Numbered from the stretch's first letter, positions 1 through 8,804 are shown. The stretch is 64,000 nt of DNA from Lacipirellula parvula (GCF_009177095.1 NZ_AP021861.1:4260501-4324500); one strand, 5' to 3'. The notes: generated from the letters alone by a model not told the origin. Translations and numbers: made by a program.

Positions 1-671
1 ACGGTAATTGCATCGAACGGCTTCACGATCTTGCGTTGGTATCGCAGCACCTCTGGTGACACTCGGGCAAGATTACCTGCATGACGCGCTTGATTGATCA
101 GTCTCAGAAGGTTTAACAATTGCTGCCGCACAGGGGCGTACGGCTCGTAAGGTAGACAGAAAAGTTCCCTCGCAAGTGTCTCAGCGGAACGTTTGCACGC
201 GTTCTCTTTGAAATAGGCCTTAAGTTCTGCGTACCGTTCACGATCAACCTGTACCCTGGAATGCCATCCAGAATCCGGTTCCGCCGGAGCATCCGCTTCC
301 TTTCTCAGGAAGCCACCCGGCTTGTAACTTATCGAGTGGCCAGCGAACTTGATCGGAACTTTTCTGACATCTCGTATTGTCGCTGCCTCCTCCGCAAAGA
401 AGTGATGCTTGCCGTGCGTTGCGAGTAGGAGAAAGAATCTCTCGTACCTCAAGTACTGAAGGTTTGCGAACCCTGCCGCCTTACGCCGCCACCGGCTCTG
501 GCGTGACATCGAGATTCCGTACTTAACAAGAAGCTTCTCGTCCAGCGTTCTTGGATCTTTACCCTCGGGCAACCACCCCGACACGTAGAACCAATACCCG
601 TGCGGCAAGTAATTACTTGCCAACTGCTGAATAAATCCTTCGACTGAAGTTGCTGCGTACCTGTACTGCAT
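1..671 (-). CDS. Hypothetical protein, C-terminus beyond the left edge
   Basis: An open frame starts at the ATG at 669-671 and stays open for about 223 codons to the window edge, so the gene is partial. It begins MQYRYAATSVEGFIQQLAS and continues with a basic stretch (SRQSRWRRKAAGF) and a PYEPYAPVRQQ segment. I recognise no reverse transcriptase, nuclease or DNA-binding motif. The protein is moderately basic and has no signal peptide or membrane segment. Its start lies about 20 bases after the terminator-like hairpin that ends the large structured RNA upstream on the same strand, so the two may form one unit. Composition is protein-like throughout and no competing frame is as long. Function unknown. 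Confidence 0.75.
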   Translation of the reverse strand, partial: MQYRYAATSVEGFIQQLASNYLPHGYWFYVSGWLPEGKDPRTLDEKLLVKYGISMSRQSRWRRKAAGFANLQYLRYERFFLLLATHGKHHFFAEEAATIRDVRKVPIKFAGHSISYKPGGFLRKEADAPAEPDSGWHSRVQVDRERYAELKAYFKENACKRSAETLARELFCLPYEPYAPVRQQLLNLLRLINQARHAGNLARVSPEVLRYQRKIVKPFDAIT

Positions 672-692
672 ACGATCACATGCTTCTCTACG

Positions 693-727
693 AATTAAAA
701 ATGAGGGCTAGTTAACGGCCAGCCCTC
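693..727 (-). terminator. Terminator-like hairpin ending the large RNA
   Basis: The minus strand reads GAGGGCT, an 11-nt loop, AGCCCTC, then a U-rich ATTTTTAATT tail. This is a 7-bp stem typical of intrinsic termination. It sits between the structured RNA and the start codon at 671, so the RNA could be a discrete transcript or the hairpin could attenuate the downstream gene. Confidence 0.55.
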
Positions 728-2046
728 GATGCCAAAATCTTTCAGTGAAACAGCTGCGAAAGAAGCTCGGGTGGAGTTCTTTCACGGAAGTTTGAATAAG
801 CACTTCCGATTGCAGCTGTCGCGTAACGCCAGCAAAAGCCCGCAGACTTGAGTTCTCTGCGAGAACCTCCTTTCTCGGCGCCCATTCGGGGCGGCCGAAC
901 TGTATTCCAAGTTCGACCGCCCCAATTTATAGGCGTACCGCAAGAACTAACCTTCGGTGGCACTCGTCGTGCTGAACATACACGTCGACTGTCCACCGCC
1001 AATTGCTGCCACAGGACGCTCCTTCTCCCGAAGAAGCCTCGTGAAGCCGCTATACCTCCGACCACGGAAAACAGCAGCCGCAGGCTGTCCGCATGGGACC
1101 GCCTTAAGCCACCTTGATCTTCTGTCTGGCACCATGCCAGTCAGCCCTTTCGTCGTCGCTAATGTGCCCGGCACCACCCGTATGCACGCGAGCGGGCTTC
1201 GACTGCCTTGCCGAAGACACCGTCCGAAACAGACGAGGCTCCCGCCTCGACCGCTTTCGGCTTTCTACTCAGGCCACACTCCCTCACTACGGCGTTTCAA
1301 TCACCTGACTGATCAAGGCCAGGCACCGGGAACCACCCCGGCAGCCGCAGCGATTCCTGCGTTAGTCATGCACTTCGATTCTCAAGTCACGTGGCTATCG
1401 GGTGTTATCCCGAGGGCTCACTTAGCTCTATGGCCGGGCTTCCGCCACGGCATAGTTTCCGTAGTCCGACGACTACGATTTCAGGGGGCAGAACACAGAA
1501 GCTCCTCCCTTACCCATGAGCTAAGGCTCTTCGCCGTCAGCGATTCCCGATCGGGAATTTGTCTGACCTATTCGGCGACGTCTCTTGAGACTCTGACCGG
1601 TAAGCCCTCTCGGGCCTTTCATGGTAGAGCTATTCACCGTGGGTTTTTTCGACCCATCGCCGGACGCGATCAAACGTCCGATCCCGTTTATTGCTAAACG
1701 AGAGCTCCCCACACCGGCGCATGTTGAACGAACCCTTTCAGGTCACGAACCCCATGGGCGGATTTGCGGTTCATAAGACCGCTCACCAGCTTTGAAACAT
1801 GACAGCTCCAACGGGACTTTCCCGTCGGAACAATTTCCGCATCGCCCTCATTCCGAAGACTACGCTATTGGATAGAACGCTGAGATTACTCCACTGCGAT
1901 ACAAAGGCAGTGGGATTAATTCAGTGAGCCTCCATCGAACGAAGCGAGCGTGTCTCCACGCACTTCGCTCTACTGGCGAAGCGTTTGACAGGCGGTTAAC
2001 CCTGTCCCCTTAGCGAGCTGGTAGGCTCGTTTACCGGGTACGCTTC
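693..2046 (-). ncRNA. Large structured non-coding RNA candidate, about 1.35 kb
   Basis: No convincing protein is encoded here. The region is packed with hairpins: 852-866, 888-923 (13 bp), 1126-1140, 1428-1455, 1460-1477 (7 bp), 1543-1558, 1685-1700, 1808-1828, 1891-1913 and 1940-1967. A three-way-junction shape is closed by GAAGCGT/ACGCTTC (1978-1984 with 2040-2046). Strand comes from wobble pairs: the stems at 888-923 and 1808-1828 are complete with G-U pairs only as minus-strand RNA and have C-A mismatches on the plus strand. The hairpin at 1685-1700 presents a GCAA (GNRA) tetraloop only on the minus strand. The minus-strand 3' end is a hairpin with a U-rich tail. I could not match it to rRNA, RNase P, tmRNA or a group II domain V. 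The 5' boundary is inferred from the first closed stem. Confidence 0.6.
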
Positions 2047-2335
2047 CCAAACAGAAGATCTCAAGTCAAAGCGTTTGCATCGTTGACGATCGCGGGACCT
2101 ATCCACCGTCCCACATGGGGCGAGTCTAGCGCAGTTCAAAACGCTACTGAATCTTTAGGTGAGGCGAGATGGAGGTTTTCAGAGCCCTCGTCGACTCAGA
2201 ACTCTCATACATCATCTCCTCCGCCATCTAATTGGCTCCCTCGCACCATGCGACTGCCTCAATAGTTCACCCAACTTTACAATGCGGTTCCGGCATGCTA
2301 CTCGACCGAAGTTCATTTTAACTCCAAAGATCGAC

Positions 2336-3658
2336 ATGCCATTTAGTTCACCTTTTGGGCCATGGCGACCCGCCGCTAGGGTCAACTATGCGTGCTTCAG
2401 CTGGACTGGCCCTAAAAAGCACTTCGATTCTCCAGCAAGAGAGCGCCTATTTTGGTTGTGCAGGATTCGCTGGGGCGCATTTGCCGGTCATTTCCTGTTC
2501 ATCGCCGTTGCATTTTACATTCTGAATCTCTCTTTGAGATTGACTCCGTTCATTCTCGTCCAGGCCGCACTCGCTTTGACGAATCTCGGACTCCATCTCT
2601 CACTTCGCCACCATATTGCACATCTAGAACGGCTAAGCGCCTGCATCCTGACTCTCGATGTCTTGTTGCTAACTGTTCTGCTTACGTCATACGGGGGCTA
2701 TGCGAATCCCTTCAGCATGATGTACTTGGTGCACGTGGTCTTAGCCTCGCTACTTCTTGGAAACGTCGGTACGTGGGGCATTGCGACCCTCTCCGGTATC
2801 TCGTACGGAAGTCTCTTTATGTGGTATCTCCCCCTCCCTGGGATGCATATGCATCACGCCGAGAGTTCGACCACCTTTGATCTTCATCTTCATGGCATGC
2901 TCGTAGCATTCATACTGATCGCGTGCCTCATCGCTGGATTTATTTCGCGCATGCGCCGCTCAGTCGAACAGAGTGAAAGAGAACTCACCGCGATGCGAAG
3001 CAACGAGGAGCGGTTAATCGCACTGACGCAGCTAGCAGCAGGCGTTGCACACGAGCTTGGCACGCCGCTGGGGTCCGCCATGATAGTTGCATCCGAATTG
3101 AGAGCTTCAATTGATCAGATGAGCAGCCGTGATGTCGCCGACGAACTCGACATCATGTTGACAGAGTTAACACGTTGTCGAACTATTTTAGGCAGAATGC
3201 GTGCTGAGTCAGGCACTCTCGCCTCTCAGTCCAATACGGATTGCACAGTCGAAGACCTTTTGAAATCCGCCAAAGCCCTCTTTCCCACTCGTCCAATTTC
3301 GCTATCTAGCCCAGACCGCACCGCCATTGTCTCAATCCCTTTCGATTCCGTCTTACGGTCGCTATCAGCTTTGATCTCAAACGCCATAGATGCGACAAGT
3401 TCCGGAGGTCGAGTCTCGCTCACAGTTTTCGCACGACCGAGATGGATGGAGATCCTGGTTGCCGACGATGGTCCGGGAATGGACCACTTAACTCTGAAGC
3501 GCGCCGGAGAACCGTTCTTCACCACCAAAGACCCAGGACGTGGTACCGGACTGGGACTTTTCCTATGCCGAATGTTTGCTACCCGTGCGGGAGGGAATCT
3601 TCAGCTTTCCTCGAAACCAGGTCACGGCACGGTCGCGATCCTAACTATTCCGCAATAG
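2336..3658 (+). CDS. regB: RegB/PrrB-type redox sensor histidine kinase
   Basis: Membrane histidine kinase. About six hydrophobic segments fill the N-terminal 200 residues and include GGYANPF, matching the quinone-site motif GGxxNPF of RegB. The H-box is HELGTPLG. It is followed by LTRCRTILGRM, which resembles the RegB redox box with its reactive Cys. The N and G boxes (NAIDAT, DDGPGM, GRGTGLGL) complete the ATPase domain at the C-terminus. In the known family it autophosphorylates in response to quinone redox state and passes phosphate to RegA, the next gene, 3 bp away. The frame is open from 2159; I chose the ATG at 2336 because it leaves a normal short cytoplasmic tail before TM1. The ATG at 2282 is possible. 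Confidence 0.85.
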   Translation: MPFSSPFGPWRPAARVNYACFSWTGPKKHFDSPARERLFWLCRIRWGAFAGHFLFIAVAFYILNLSLRLTPFILVQAALALTNLGLHLSLRHHIAHLERLSACILTLDVLLLTVLLTSYGGYANPFSMMYLVHVVLASLLLGNVGTWGIATLSGISYGSLFMWYLPLPGMHMHHAESSTTFDLHLHGMLVAFILIACLIAGFISRMRRSVEQSERELTAMRSNEERLIALTQLAAGVAHELGTPLGSAMIVASELRASIDQMSSRDVADELDIMLTELTRCRTILGRMRAESGTLASQSNTDCTVEDLLKSAKALFPTRPISLSSPDRTAIVSIPFDSVLRSLSALISNAIDATSSGGRVSLTVFARPRWMEILVADDGPGMDHLTLKRAGEPFFTTKDPGRGTGLGLFLCRMFATRAGGNLQLSSKPGHGTVAILTIPQ

Positions 3659-3661
3659 TCT

Positions 3662-4198
3662 ATGGAACACCGGAAACAATTCGACCTGCTGATCGTTGAT
3701 GACGATGATCCATTCCGCGAACTAATGATTAAAGCATTTACTCGACGGGGACTTTCAGCGATCGGCGCAAATTGCGTAACGCATGCCATCGCTTTGTGTG
3801 ATGACATAATTCCGAGTAAGGCGATTCTCGACCTTCGAATGCCAGGTCCGTCAGGACTTGTGCTTGTCGAGTTCCTAAAGAACAAGTTCCCAGAAATTCA
3901 GATCGTGATCCTTACGGCATTTGGAAGCATCGTGTCGACTGAAGCCGCCATTAAGCAGGGAGCTTCTGCCTATCTCATAAAACCGTGCAATATATCTGAC
4001 GTATTGGCCGCGTTTGAGCCATCCTCTCAACAAAGCGATGTCCCGGTTGACTTTCCATCAATCGCACAAGTTGAGTGGGATTACATACAGCGTGTACTCC
4101 GCGACTGCGGCGGTAACGTGACTCGAACTGCGCAAGTCTTGAATCTCGACCGAAGATCGCTCCAGCGACGGCTCGCTAACCCACCGAATCTAAAGTGA
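3662..4198 (+). CDS. regA: RegA/PrrA-type response regulator
   Basis: Response regulator of 178 residues. The receiver has the acidic pocket DDDD (residues 13-16), phosphoacceptor Asp57 in LDLRMPG, a T/A switch in ILTAFGS and Lys in IKPC. The C-terminal 45 residues form a Fis-type helix-turn-helix (NVTRTAQVLNLDRRSLQRRL), the arrangement of RegA/ActR/PrrA. It directly follows the RegB-like kinase with a 3-bp gap, so the two are one operon. In the known family, phosphorylated RegA controls respiratory and redox genes. Targets here are unknown. A small hairpin at 4206-4221 follows the stop. Confidence 0.88.
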   Translation: MEHRKQFDLLIVDDDDPFRELMIKAFTRRGLSAIGANCVTHAIALCDDIIPSKAILDLRMPGPSGLVLVEFLKNKFPEIQIVILTAFGSIVSTEAAIKQGASAYLIKPCNISDVLAAFEPSSQQSDVPVDFPSIAQVEWDYIQRVLRDCGGNVTRTAQVLNLDRRSLQRRLANPPNLK

Positions 4199-4300
4199 AC
4201 CATCGCGGCATTTTTGCCGCATTGATTACTGTGCCTCACTTTGCTTGATTACAAGCTGCTAAGGTTTTCATCTTGTTCTCTTGCGTAAAGGAGGTGTTAC

Positions 4301-4615
4301 GTGTGTCCGATGTGTTGGGCAACAGCGTTGGCGACTTTCGCGTGTTTTTTCGGCATTTCTCTTGTGTTGGTGGCTGGGAGCGATCTGTTCGTCCTTGTCA
4401 TCGCGGGTGTGCTATCCGGCACCGCACTGCTTCACAAATTAGAAGAGACAGTGTGGTTGCCGTGGTGGTGGTACGTCGTAGTCGCTTCGATACTGACGCT
4501 ACGCGTCCTGTATATCGGCTTTGTTCACAGGGATCGTCTGCTCGTTGTACATGCCTGGAATAAAGCTAAGGCGGTTTCGAGATCACGTTGCAAGACAGTA
4601 CCGATTAAGCAGTGA
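4301..4615 (+). CDS. Small membrane protein with N-terminal CPMC
   Basis: Predicted 104-residue protein beginning MCPMCW from a GTG start at 4301, preceded by a strong AAAGGAGGT ribosome site 5-6 bases upstream; that site decides the start over the longer overlapping frame. It contains about three hydrophobic segments, a WLPWWWYVVV stretch, and a basic C-terminal tail. The N-terminal CxxC could bind metal or be redox active, which is inference. It follows the RegB/RegA operon in the same direction but about 100 bp away. Family not recognised. Confidence 0.6.
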   Translation: MCPMCWATALATFACFFGISLVLVAGSDLFVLVIAGVLSGTALLHKLEETVWLPWWWYVVVASILTLRVLYIGFVHRDRLLVVHAWNKAKAVSRSRCKTVPIKQ

Positions 4616-4766
4616 GCGTTCTACAAAAGGTTCTGACCCTCCTATTCAGGGTTTGTCTCCCCCACTTCGAATGATAGGATTCGAAGTACTTTTATCTGGT
4701 CCATCGGGGCCGGACATATATGCACCCGTAAATGAGGTGAATCACAATATTAAGGAGCAATGACAT

Positions 4767-5378
4767 ATGTGCGTAGATAACAAGGGATATCCATGGGAAC
4801 GACCAGCGACAGAGGCTGACGCAGCGACAATCGGGGAACATTTTCCGAACATCGATTTCGCGGAGTTGTTGGCGGTTATGTCCCAGGACATGGCGAAGCC
4901 CCTCACAACCGACCTTGTCCTGATTGGAGCGATGCTTTCTTCCTGCTCCGATGATCTCGGAATGTGCTATGTGCCATTCACCGGCCTGGAAGCAGGGAGC
5001 AAGAATATGGTTAAGCTGCCTGTAATGGATCAGGTTGTTGATTGGTTCGAGAATTCTGCACTCGGCACTGACATGTGGCACCATGCATCCGACTGGTGCG
5101 AGAAACGGCATGGTGGCCGATTTCATTTCTGTATGAATTGTGGATGCGGATTTGTCTCTCTTGAAGCGCACCAGGATTCTCGTTGGAAGTCATGGCAAGT
5201 GCGATTCAACCTAAGCAGAGCATCTGTCTTCGGTGCAACAAGCGTCGTGCGCCGTGATTTGAATTCGATTCTGAACACTGACATTACCGATGCGCAGCTT
5301 GCAATGTGGCATCGCATCCGAACGTGCTTGGAATCGCTTCCGAGCTATCAACACGTGAATTTGGACCGCGCTGCCTAA
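4767..5378 (+). CDS. Hypothetical protein, 203 residues
   Basis: The ATG at 4767 is preceded by TTAAGGAGCAATG, a good ribosome site. The protein is soluble and acidic. It has a Cys-rich middle (CEKRHGGRFHFC then CGCGF, about residues 111-130) that might form a small metal site, and a conserved-looking C-terminal helix ending near HVNLDRAA. No family recognised. It is convergent with the replication initiator that ends at 5486. Confidence 0.6.
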   Translation: MCVDNKGYPWERPATEADAATIGEHFPNIDFAELLAVMSQDMAKPLTTDLVLIGAMLSSCSDDLGMCYVPFTGLEAGSKNMVKLPVMDQVVDWFENSALGTDMWHHASDWCEKRHGGRFHFCMNCGCGFVSLEAHQDSRWKSWQVRFNLSRASVFGATSVVRRDLNSILNTDITDAQLAMWHRIRTCLESLPSYQHVNLDRAA

Positions 5379-5485
5379 GCGGCCCGTGTTTCAAAAAGCT
5401 GGGATCGGTGTAATGCGCCGGTCCCGTCTTCTGACCTTCCTCCAGCCAGCTCCGACCTACCCAACTACGACCCTTGACCCAATAC

Positions 5486-6865
5486 CTAAGACACACACAG
5501 CATTCGATCCAGCTCCTGATCGATAATTGTGTTTCGGTAGCCCGTAGTTAGAGCTTCAGAACCGGATTCAAGCGCCCGCTCCCATCCACTAAGGACAAAT
5601 GAATCAGCGTGCTCGAAGGCAAGCTTCTCGATTGCTGCCTTCTCTGAAACTGATAGTCCCTTCCAATAGGCTCGTCGCGACTCGCGTTTTCTGTCTTCAA
5701 CAGTCAGTTGGATCTCGCGAGGCTTTAAGACTTCCTTCGCTTCTAGTTTCGATGCCGGGCTGACGGAGTAGTCGGCCCTGATCGCTCTCACCAAGTACCC
5801 GCCACCATTTTTGATGGCCAAGCGCTTCTCTTTTGGAAGCTGGTCGAAAGCCGCAATCTGCCTTTCAATCTGACCAGCGGAAAACTCAGTCGCGATTTCC
5901 TCAGCGACTGTTCGCGTAACACCACGCTCAACTAACTTCGCTGCTGATCTACCTAGTCCCTTTTCTTCGGCCACCGCGATTTGCTTTTCACTTTTCTCTG
6001 CGATGACGATCCAATTTCCTGGACCACGTTTCACGAACCGCTCGTGGCGTGACATTGGCTTAATGAAATGGATTCGCTCCAACTCCTGAAATGCGGGTTC
6101 AAGCTTCCGCTTTAGCTGGCCTGTATCGTAGCTCCGGCTGAGGCCTAGATGCTCACAGGCGAACACGCGGATATCAAACTCCCATCGTCGCTTGTGATAG
6201 AAGCGTTTATCGAGAAATCGATAGGCTTGTCGCGCCGCAGCGCCGTCTAACTGGAAATAGACTTCGAGGTTCAACTTCTTGATGTAGTTTGCCGCAAAGC
6301 TCGCGAAGATTGTTCCGTTCCAAGTGAGGGACGAAAGTGGTTGCTCTCCCGCCCCAACCGACTCCCTCCCGCGAAGATCGACCGATTCCAAAATGTGAAA
6401 CGTGCGATTGCGCCAGCTCTTGCCTTTTAGATCCCACCACGCGCGATTGTAGAAAAGCGTGACGCTCGCAAGCACGTTCAGCGAATGTTCGAGCCGCCGA
6501 TACGATTTCCCGCCGTCATCCCATTTCAAAAACTTCACCAGCTCATATCGCGTGAAGTGGACAGTCGGTTCGCGAAACGAATTTCGGCATTTCGTTAGAT
6601 GGATGAGGGCCAGCAGCACATCGTTGTCGCGTGCAGTCGGCAGTCCGAATTGATCTGAGCCTGAGATCGTGAGCTTGCGATTGACTTTCTGCTTCGCTCC
6701 CTCGTCCCAGACCTGGTCTTCAAATGAAAATGTTTTCTGTCCCTGAGGCACTCGATTCGCAATTGCGGCAAGCGGGAACTCGGCAAGGTTCAACTCGTCG
6801 CGACCATCGGTCAGATCGAAATTCCACAGCGGCTTCCAAGTCTCTTCTCTTAGCTGCTCTTCCAT
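5486..6865 (-). CDS. repA: Plasmid replication initiator, RepA-like
   Basis: Predicted 459-residue initiator starting MEEQLREETWKPLWNFDL. The N-terminal part has the features of RPA/RepA initiators: the DELNLAEFPLAAI entry segment, DNDVLLALIHL, TRYELVKFLKWDDGGKSYRRL and a winged-helix region with RAWWDLKGKSW. A second winged helix follows (KRRWEFDIRVFACEHLGLSRSYD), and the C-terminal 170 residues are charged and helical. Such proteins bind iterons and open the plasmid origin. Iterons lie immediately upstream of the start, and parA is divergent on the far side, which is a standard plasmid core. The frame stays open to 6940; I chose the ATG at 6865 because the extra N-terminus looks unlike the family. 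Confidence 0.75.
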   Translation of the reverse strand: MEEQLREETWKPLWNFDLTDGRDELNLAEFPLAAIANRVPQGQKTFSFEDQVWDEGAKQKVNRKLTISGSDQFGLPTARDNDVLLALIHLTKCRNSFREPTVHFTRYELVKFLKWDDGGKSYRRLEHSLNVLASVTLFYNRAWWDLKGKSWRNRTFHILESVDLRGRESVGAGEQPLSSLTWNGTIFASFAANYIKKLNLEVYFQLDGAAARQAYRFLDKRFYHKRRWEFDIRVFACEHLGLSRSYDTGQLKRKLEPAFQELERIHFIKPMSRHERFVKRGPGNWIVIAEKSEKQIAVAEEKGLGRSAAKLVERGVTRTVAEEIATEFSAGQIERQIAAFDQLPKEKRLAIKNGGGYLVRAIRADYSVSPASKLEAKEVLKPREIQLTVEDRKRESRRAYWKGLSVSEKAAIEKLAFEHADSFVLSGWERALESGSEALTTGYRNTIIDQELDRMLCVS

Positions 6866-6990
6866 CCCCTTTCCCGCTTCGTAAATAAAACACCACCAGC
6901 TTGGCCCGTGTTGTTGATCTTTTCTTATAGTTAATAACAAGAGTTACCTCTCGCTAACCTCGCGCTAGTGCTGGCGAATCGCTTCGCTTT

Positions 6991-7171
6991 CCTGTCTCGG
7001 TTCCCGGTACTTTGCAGGATTCCCTGCCTCAGTTCCCGGTAAACTCCTGTCTCACGTCCCGGTGCTTAGCTGCCCCGAAACCCAGTAGTTCTGTCTCAAA
7101 TCCCGGTACCCCGAGATAAGGGCTAGTGACACTCAAGAAATTGATTGAAAAATCTGCCTCAGTTCCCGGTA
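6991..7171 (+). repeat. Iteron array, five copies, probable replication origin
   Basis: Five direct copies of a sequence close to CTGYCTCAGTTCCCGGTA start at about 6991, 7022, 7046, 7090 and 7153. The core TTCCCGGTA varies slightly (ACGTCCCGGTG in the third, AATCCCGGTA in the fourth). They lie between repA and parA, upstream of repA, where initiator-binding iterons are normally found. The rest of the 840-bp intergenic region (6866-7702) holds a terminator and partition-site-like repeats but no convincing gene. Confidence 0.65.
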
Positions 7172-7318
7172 AGCGAATTTGCCTACGGGAATGAGATCGC
7201 TGAACGCTAGATACAAAAAGTCTGTTGACAGGAACAAAGTGGCGGGAATAGAGTTCGTGTGTCACCAACGATTCCTATTCCTGCCCGCTCCTACCAAGGC
7301 GTGCAGCTAGCAAAGAAG

Positions 7319-7342
7319 CCGACTTACCAGGTCGGTTTTTTT
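7319..7342 (+). terminator. Intrinsic terminator in the origin region
   Basis: CCGAC, a 7-nt loop and GTCGG (7319-7335) are followed by seven T residues on the plus strand. No gene ends immediately before it, so it may end a short antisense or regulatory RNA from the origin region. That role is inference. Confidence 0.5.
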
Positions 7343-7511
7343 GCGTCTTCAATCTGATTCACCGGACTCATCACAGCCAGAAGGCAAACGGAAGGTCCGG
7401 CATTTTAACCGTCTTAAAGTTACCTCTCCAATTCAAGATCTGACAAGGATCTTTTTGAGAGATCCGCGATCACTCGCGAGCGAGAATCGCGTCGCTTCGG
7501 CATGATTCTAT

Positions 7512-7682
7512 GTCAGCATGTTTGCAAGTTGGTTTGCTTGATGGCTGGTTTGCTGACAAGGCCGCAAGCGTGTGTGCAGGTCAGTAAGTAAGGCCGCACG
7601 TCAGATGGTCTGCACGTATGCCTGTCCGTAACTAAGCAAGTAATCTTGTTTGCATAAATACTATCTTGTCAGCACGTCTGCA
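7512..7682 (+). repeat. Repeats upstream of parA, possible parS site
   Basis: Three related 14-15-bp motifs, GTCAGCATGTTTGCA (7512), GTCTGCACGTATG (7608) and GTCAGCACGTCTGCA (7668), occur in the 190 bp before parA. Their place next to a parA/parB-like pair suggests a centromere or autoregulatory operator. The assignment rests on position and repetition only. Confidence 0.4.
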
Positions 7683-7702
7683 TGCGGGCTAGCGTTGTCC
7701 GC

Positions 7703-8389
7703 ATGATGATTGTCTTTGCAAACACGAAGGGCGGAGTAGGGAAGTCGACCCTCGCCGTCCACCTCGCCGTCTGGCTTTTCGACCGTGGGGCCAAGGTCGC
7801 ACTTCTCGACGTTGACCGGCAGCTCTCGGCACGGCAGTGGATCGAAGAAGTTGAGCCTCAAATTACAGCGCGCACAGCGGGCACGCCCGAAGATGTCCTC
7901 TCAGAAGCCCAGAGTTTGGCTGAGTCGCACGATTTCGTCATCGCCGATGGTCCGGGTGGTCTGAACGATTCGAGCCGCACACTTCTCATTCTGGCCGATC
8001 TCGCGATCTTTCCGATCTCGCCCTCGATACTCGATTTGCGGTCGGTAGCCGAAGCGACTCAGGCGCTGAAATATGCCCAGTCGATCAACGGTGGAAAAGT
8101 TCAAGGGCGACTCGTCCTGAACCGCATGCGAACGCGGGACAAAATCTCTCGCGAGATGGCAGAAGCGGCGCCGAGCCTCGGGCTCCAAGTGACGAAATCA
8201 CACATCCGCGACCTGCAACCGTACCGCGACGCCGCGCAACAAGGCACGGTCGTGACACGAATGGGGTACAAGGCAAAGGAAGCTGCCGCCGAACTGACGC
8301 AGCTCTTCGTTGAACTAATGACCGACAAACTTGCGTTCCTCGGAACAGAGGAACAGCCGAAAACAGGAAAGGTAGCAGCCAATGAATGA
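7703..8389 (+). CDS. parA: ParA-family partition ATPase
   Basis: Predicted 228-residue P-loop ATPase starting MMIVFANTKGGVGKST. The deviant Walker A motif KGGVGKST marks the ParA/MinD superfamily. DVDRQLSARQW is the Walker A' region and VIADGPGG is Walker B. Its short length without an N-terminal helix-turn-helix fits type Ib plasmid ParA. It separates plasmid copies together with a centromere-binding partner, here probably the overlapping next gene. ATG codons exist at 7682 and 7703; the second starts directly at the conserved beta strand. Confidence 0.85.
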   Translation: MMIVFANTKGGVGKSTLAVHLAVWLFDRGAKVALLDVDRQLSARQWIEEVEPQITARTAGTPEDVLSEAQSLAESHDFVIADGPGGLNDSSRTLLILADLAIFPISPSILDLRSVAEATQALKYAQSINGGKVQGRLVLNRMRTRDKISREMAEAAPSLGLQVTKSHIRDLQPYRDAAQQGTVVTRMGYKAKEAAAELTQLFVELMTDKLAFLGTEEQPKTGKVAANE

Positions 8390-8804
8390 TCGACGTTCCA
8401 TGGGAAGCGCTCTTAAGATGACGCCCGAAGTTAGTAAGCTCGGCCCTGAAGCGCTCGCCTTCATCAAAAGCGGCGTTCCTGCGAAGGAGCCCAATCCTCC
8501 CGTTCATACCGTTGAGCTGAAGACTGAGACGGTCACCGCACCAGCTCCAGTGGATACTGCTGCTGAAGTAGTCCCAGAATCAAAAGAGCCGAAGGCCAAG
8601 AGAACGCAGAAGGTTCAGGCCCCTCAGTACCTCACCAACCGCATTACGGTCTCCATTACCACCCGACTGGAACAGCGCACCGCCGACGCCTTGCGTCGTG
8701 CCCACCTGGAACAGAAACTCAAGAATGTCCGGCCCGCCACCCAGCAGGAGATCATGGAACTCGCCGTTCAGGGTTGGCTAAAGGACAACGGTTACCTCGA
8801 TTAG
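8382..8804 (+). CDS. Small ParB-like partition protein
   Basis: 140 residues, overlapping the parA stop by 8 bp. The first 85 residues are low-complexity and Pro/Lys-rich (KEPKAKRTQKVQ). The C-terminal 50 residues (RITVSITTRLEQRTADALRRA...) look like a ribbon-helix-helix or related DNA-binding domain. Its position directly after a short ParA is where small centromere-binding proteins occur. DNA binding and partition function are inferred from context. Confidence 0.6.
   Translation: MNDRRSMGSALKMTPEVSKLGPEALAFIKSGVPAKEPNPPVHTVELKTETVTAPAPVDTAAEVVPESKEPKAKRTQKVQAPQYLTNRITVSITTRLEQRTADALRRAHLEQKLKNVRPATQQEIMELAVQGWLKDNGYLD

Noticed and set aside
742-1697. Long open frames on both strands, including 246 codons at 957-1697
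   Set aside because: They overlap each other, have Arg/Ser/Pro-rich composition without domain features, and cross stems whose pairing is kept by G-U pairs. They are better explained by the structured RNA.
700-2050. Ribosomal RNA operon fragment
   Set aside because: None of the conserved 16S or 23S strings that I know appears on either strand.
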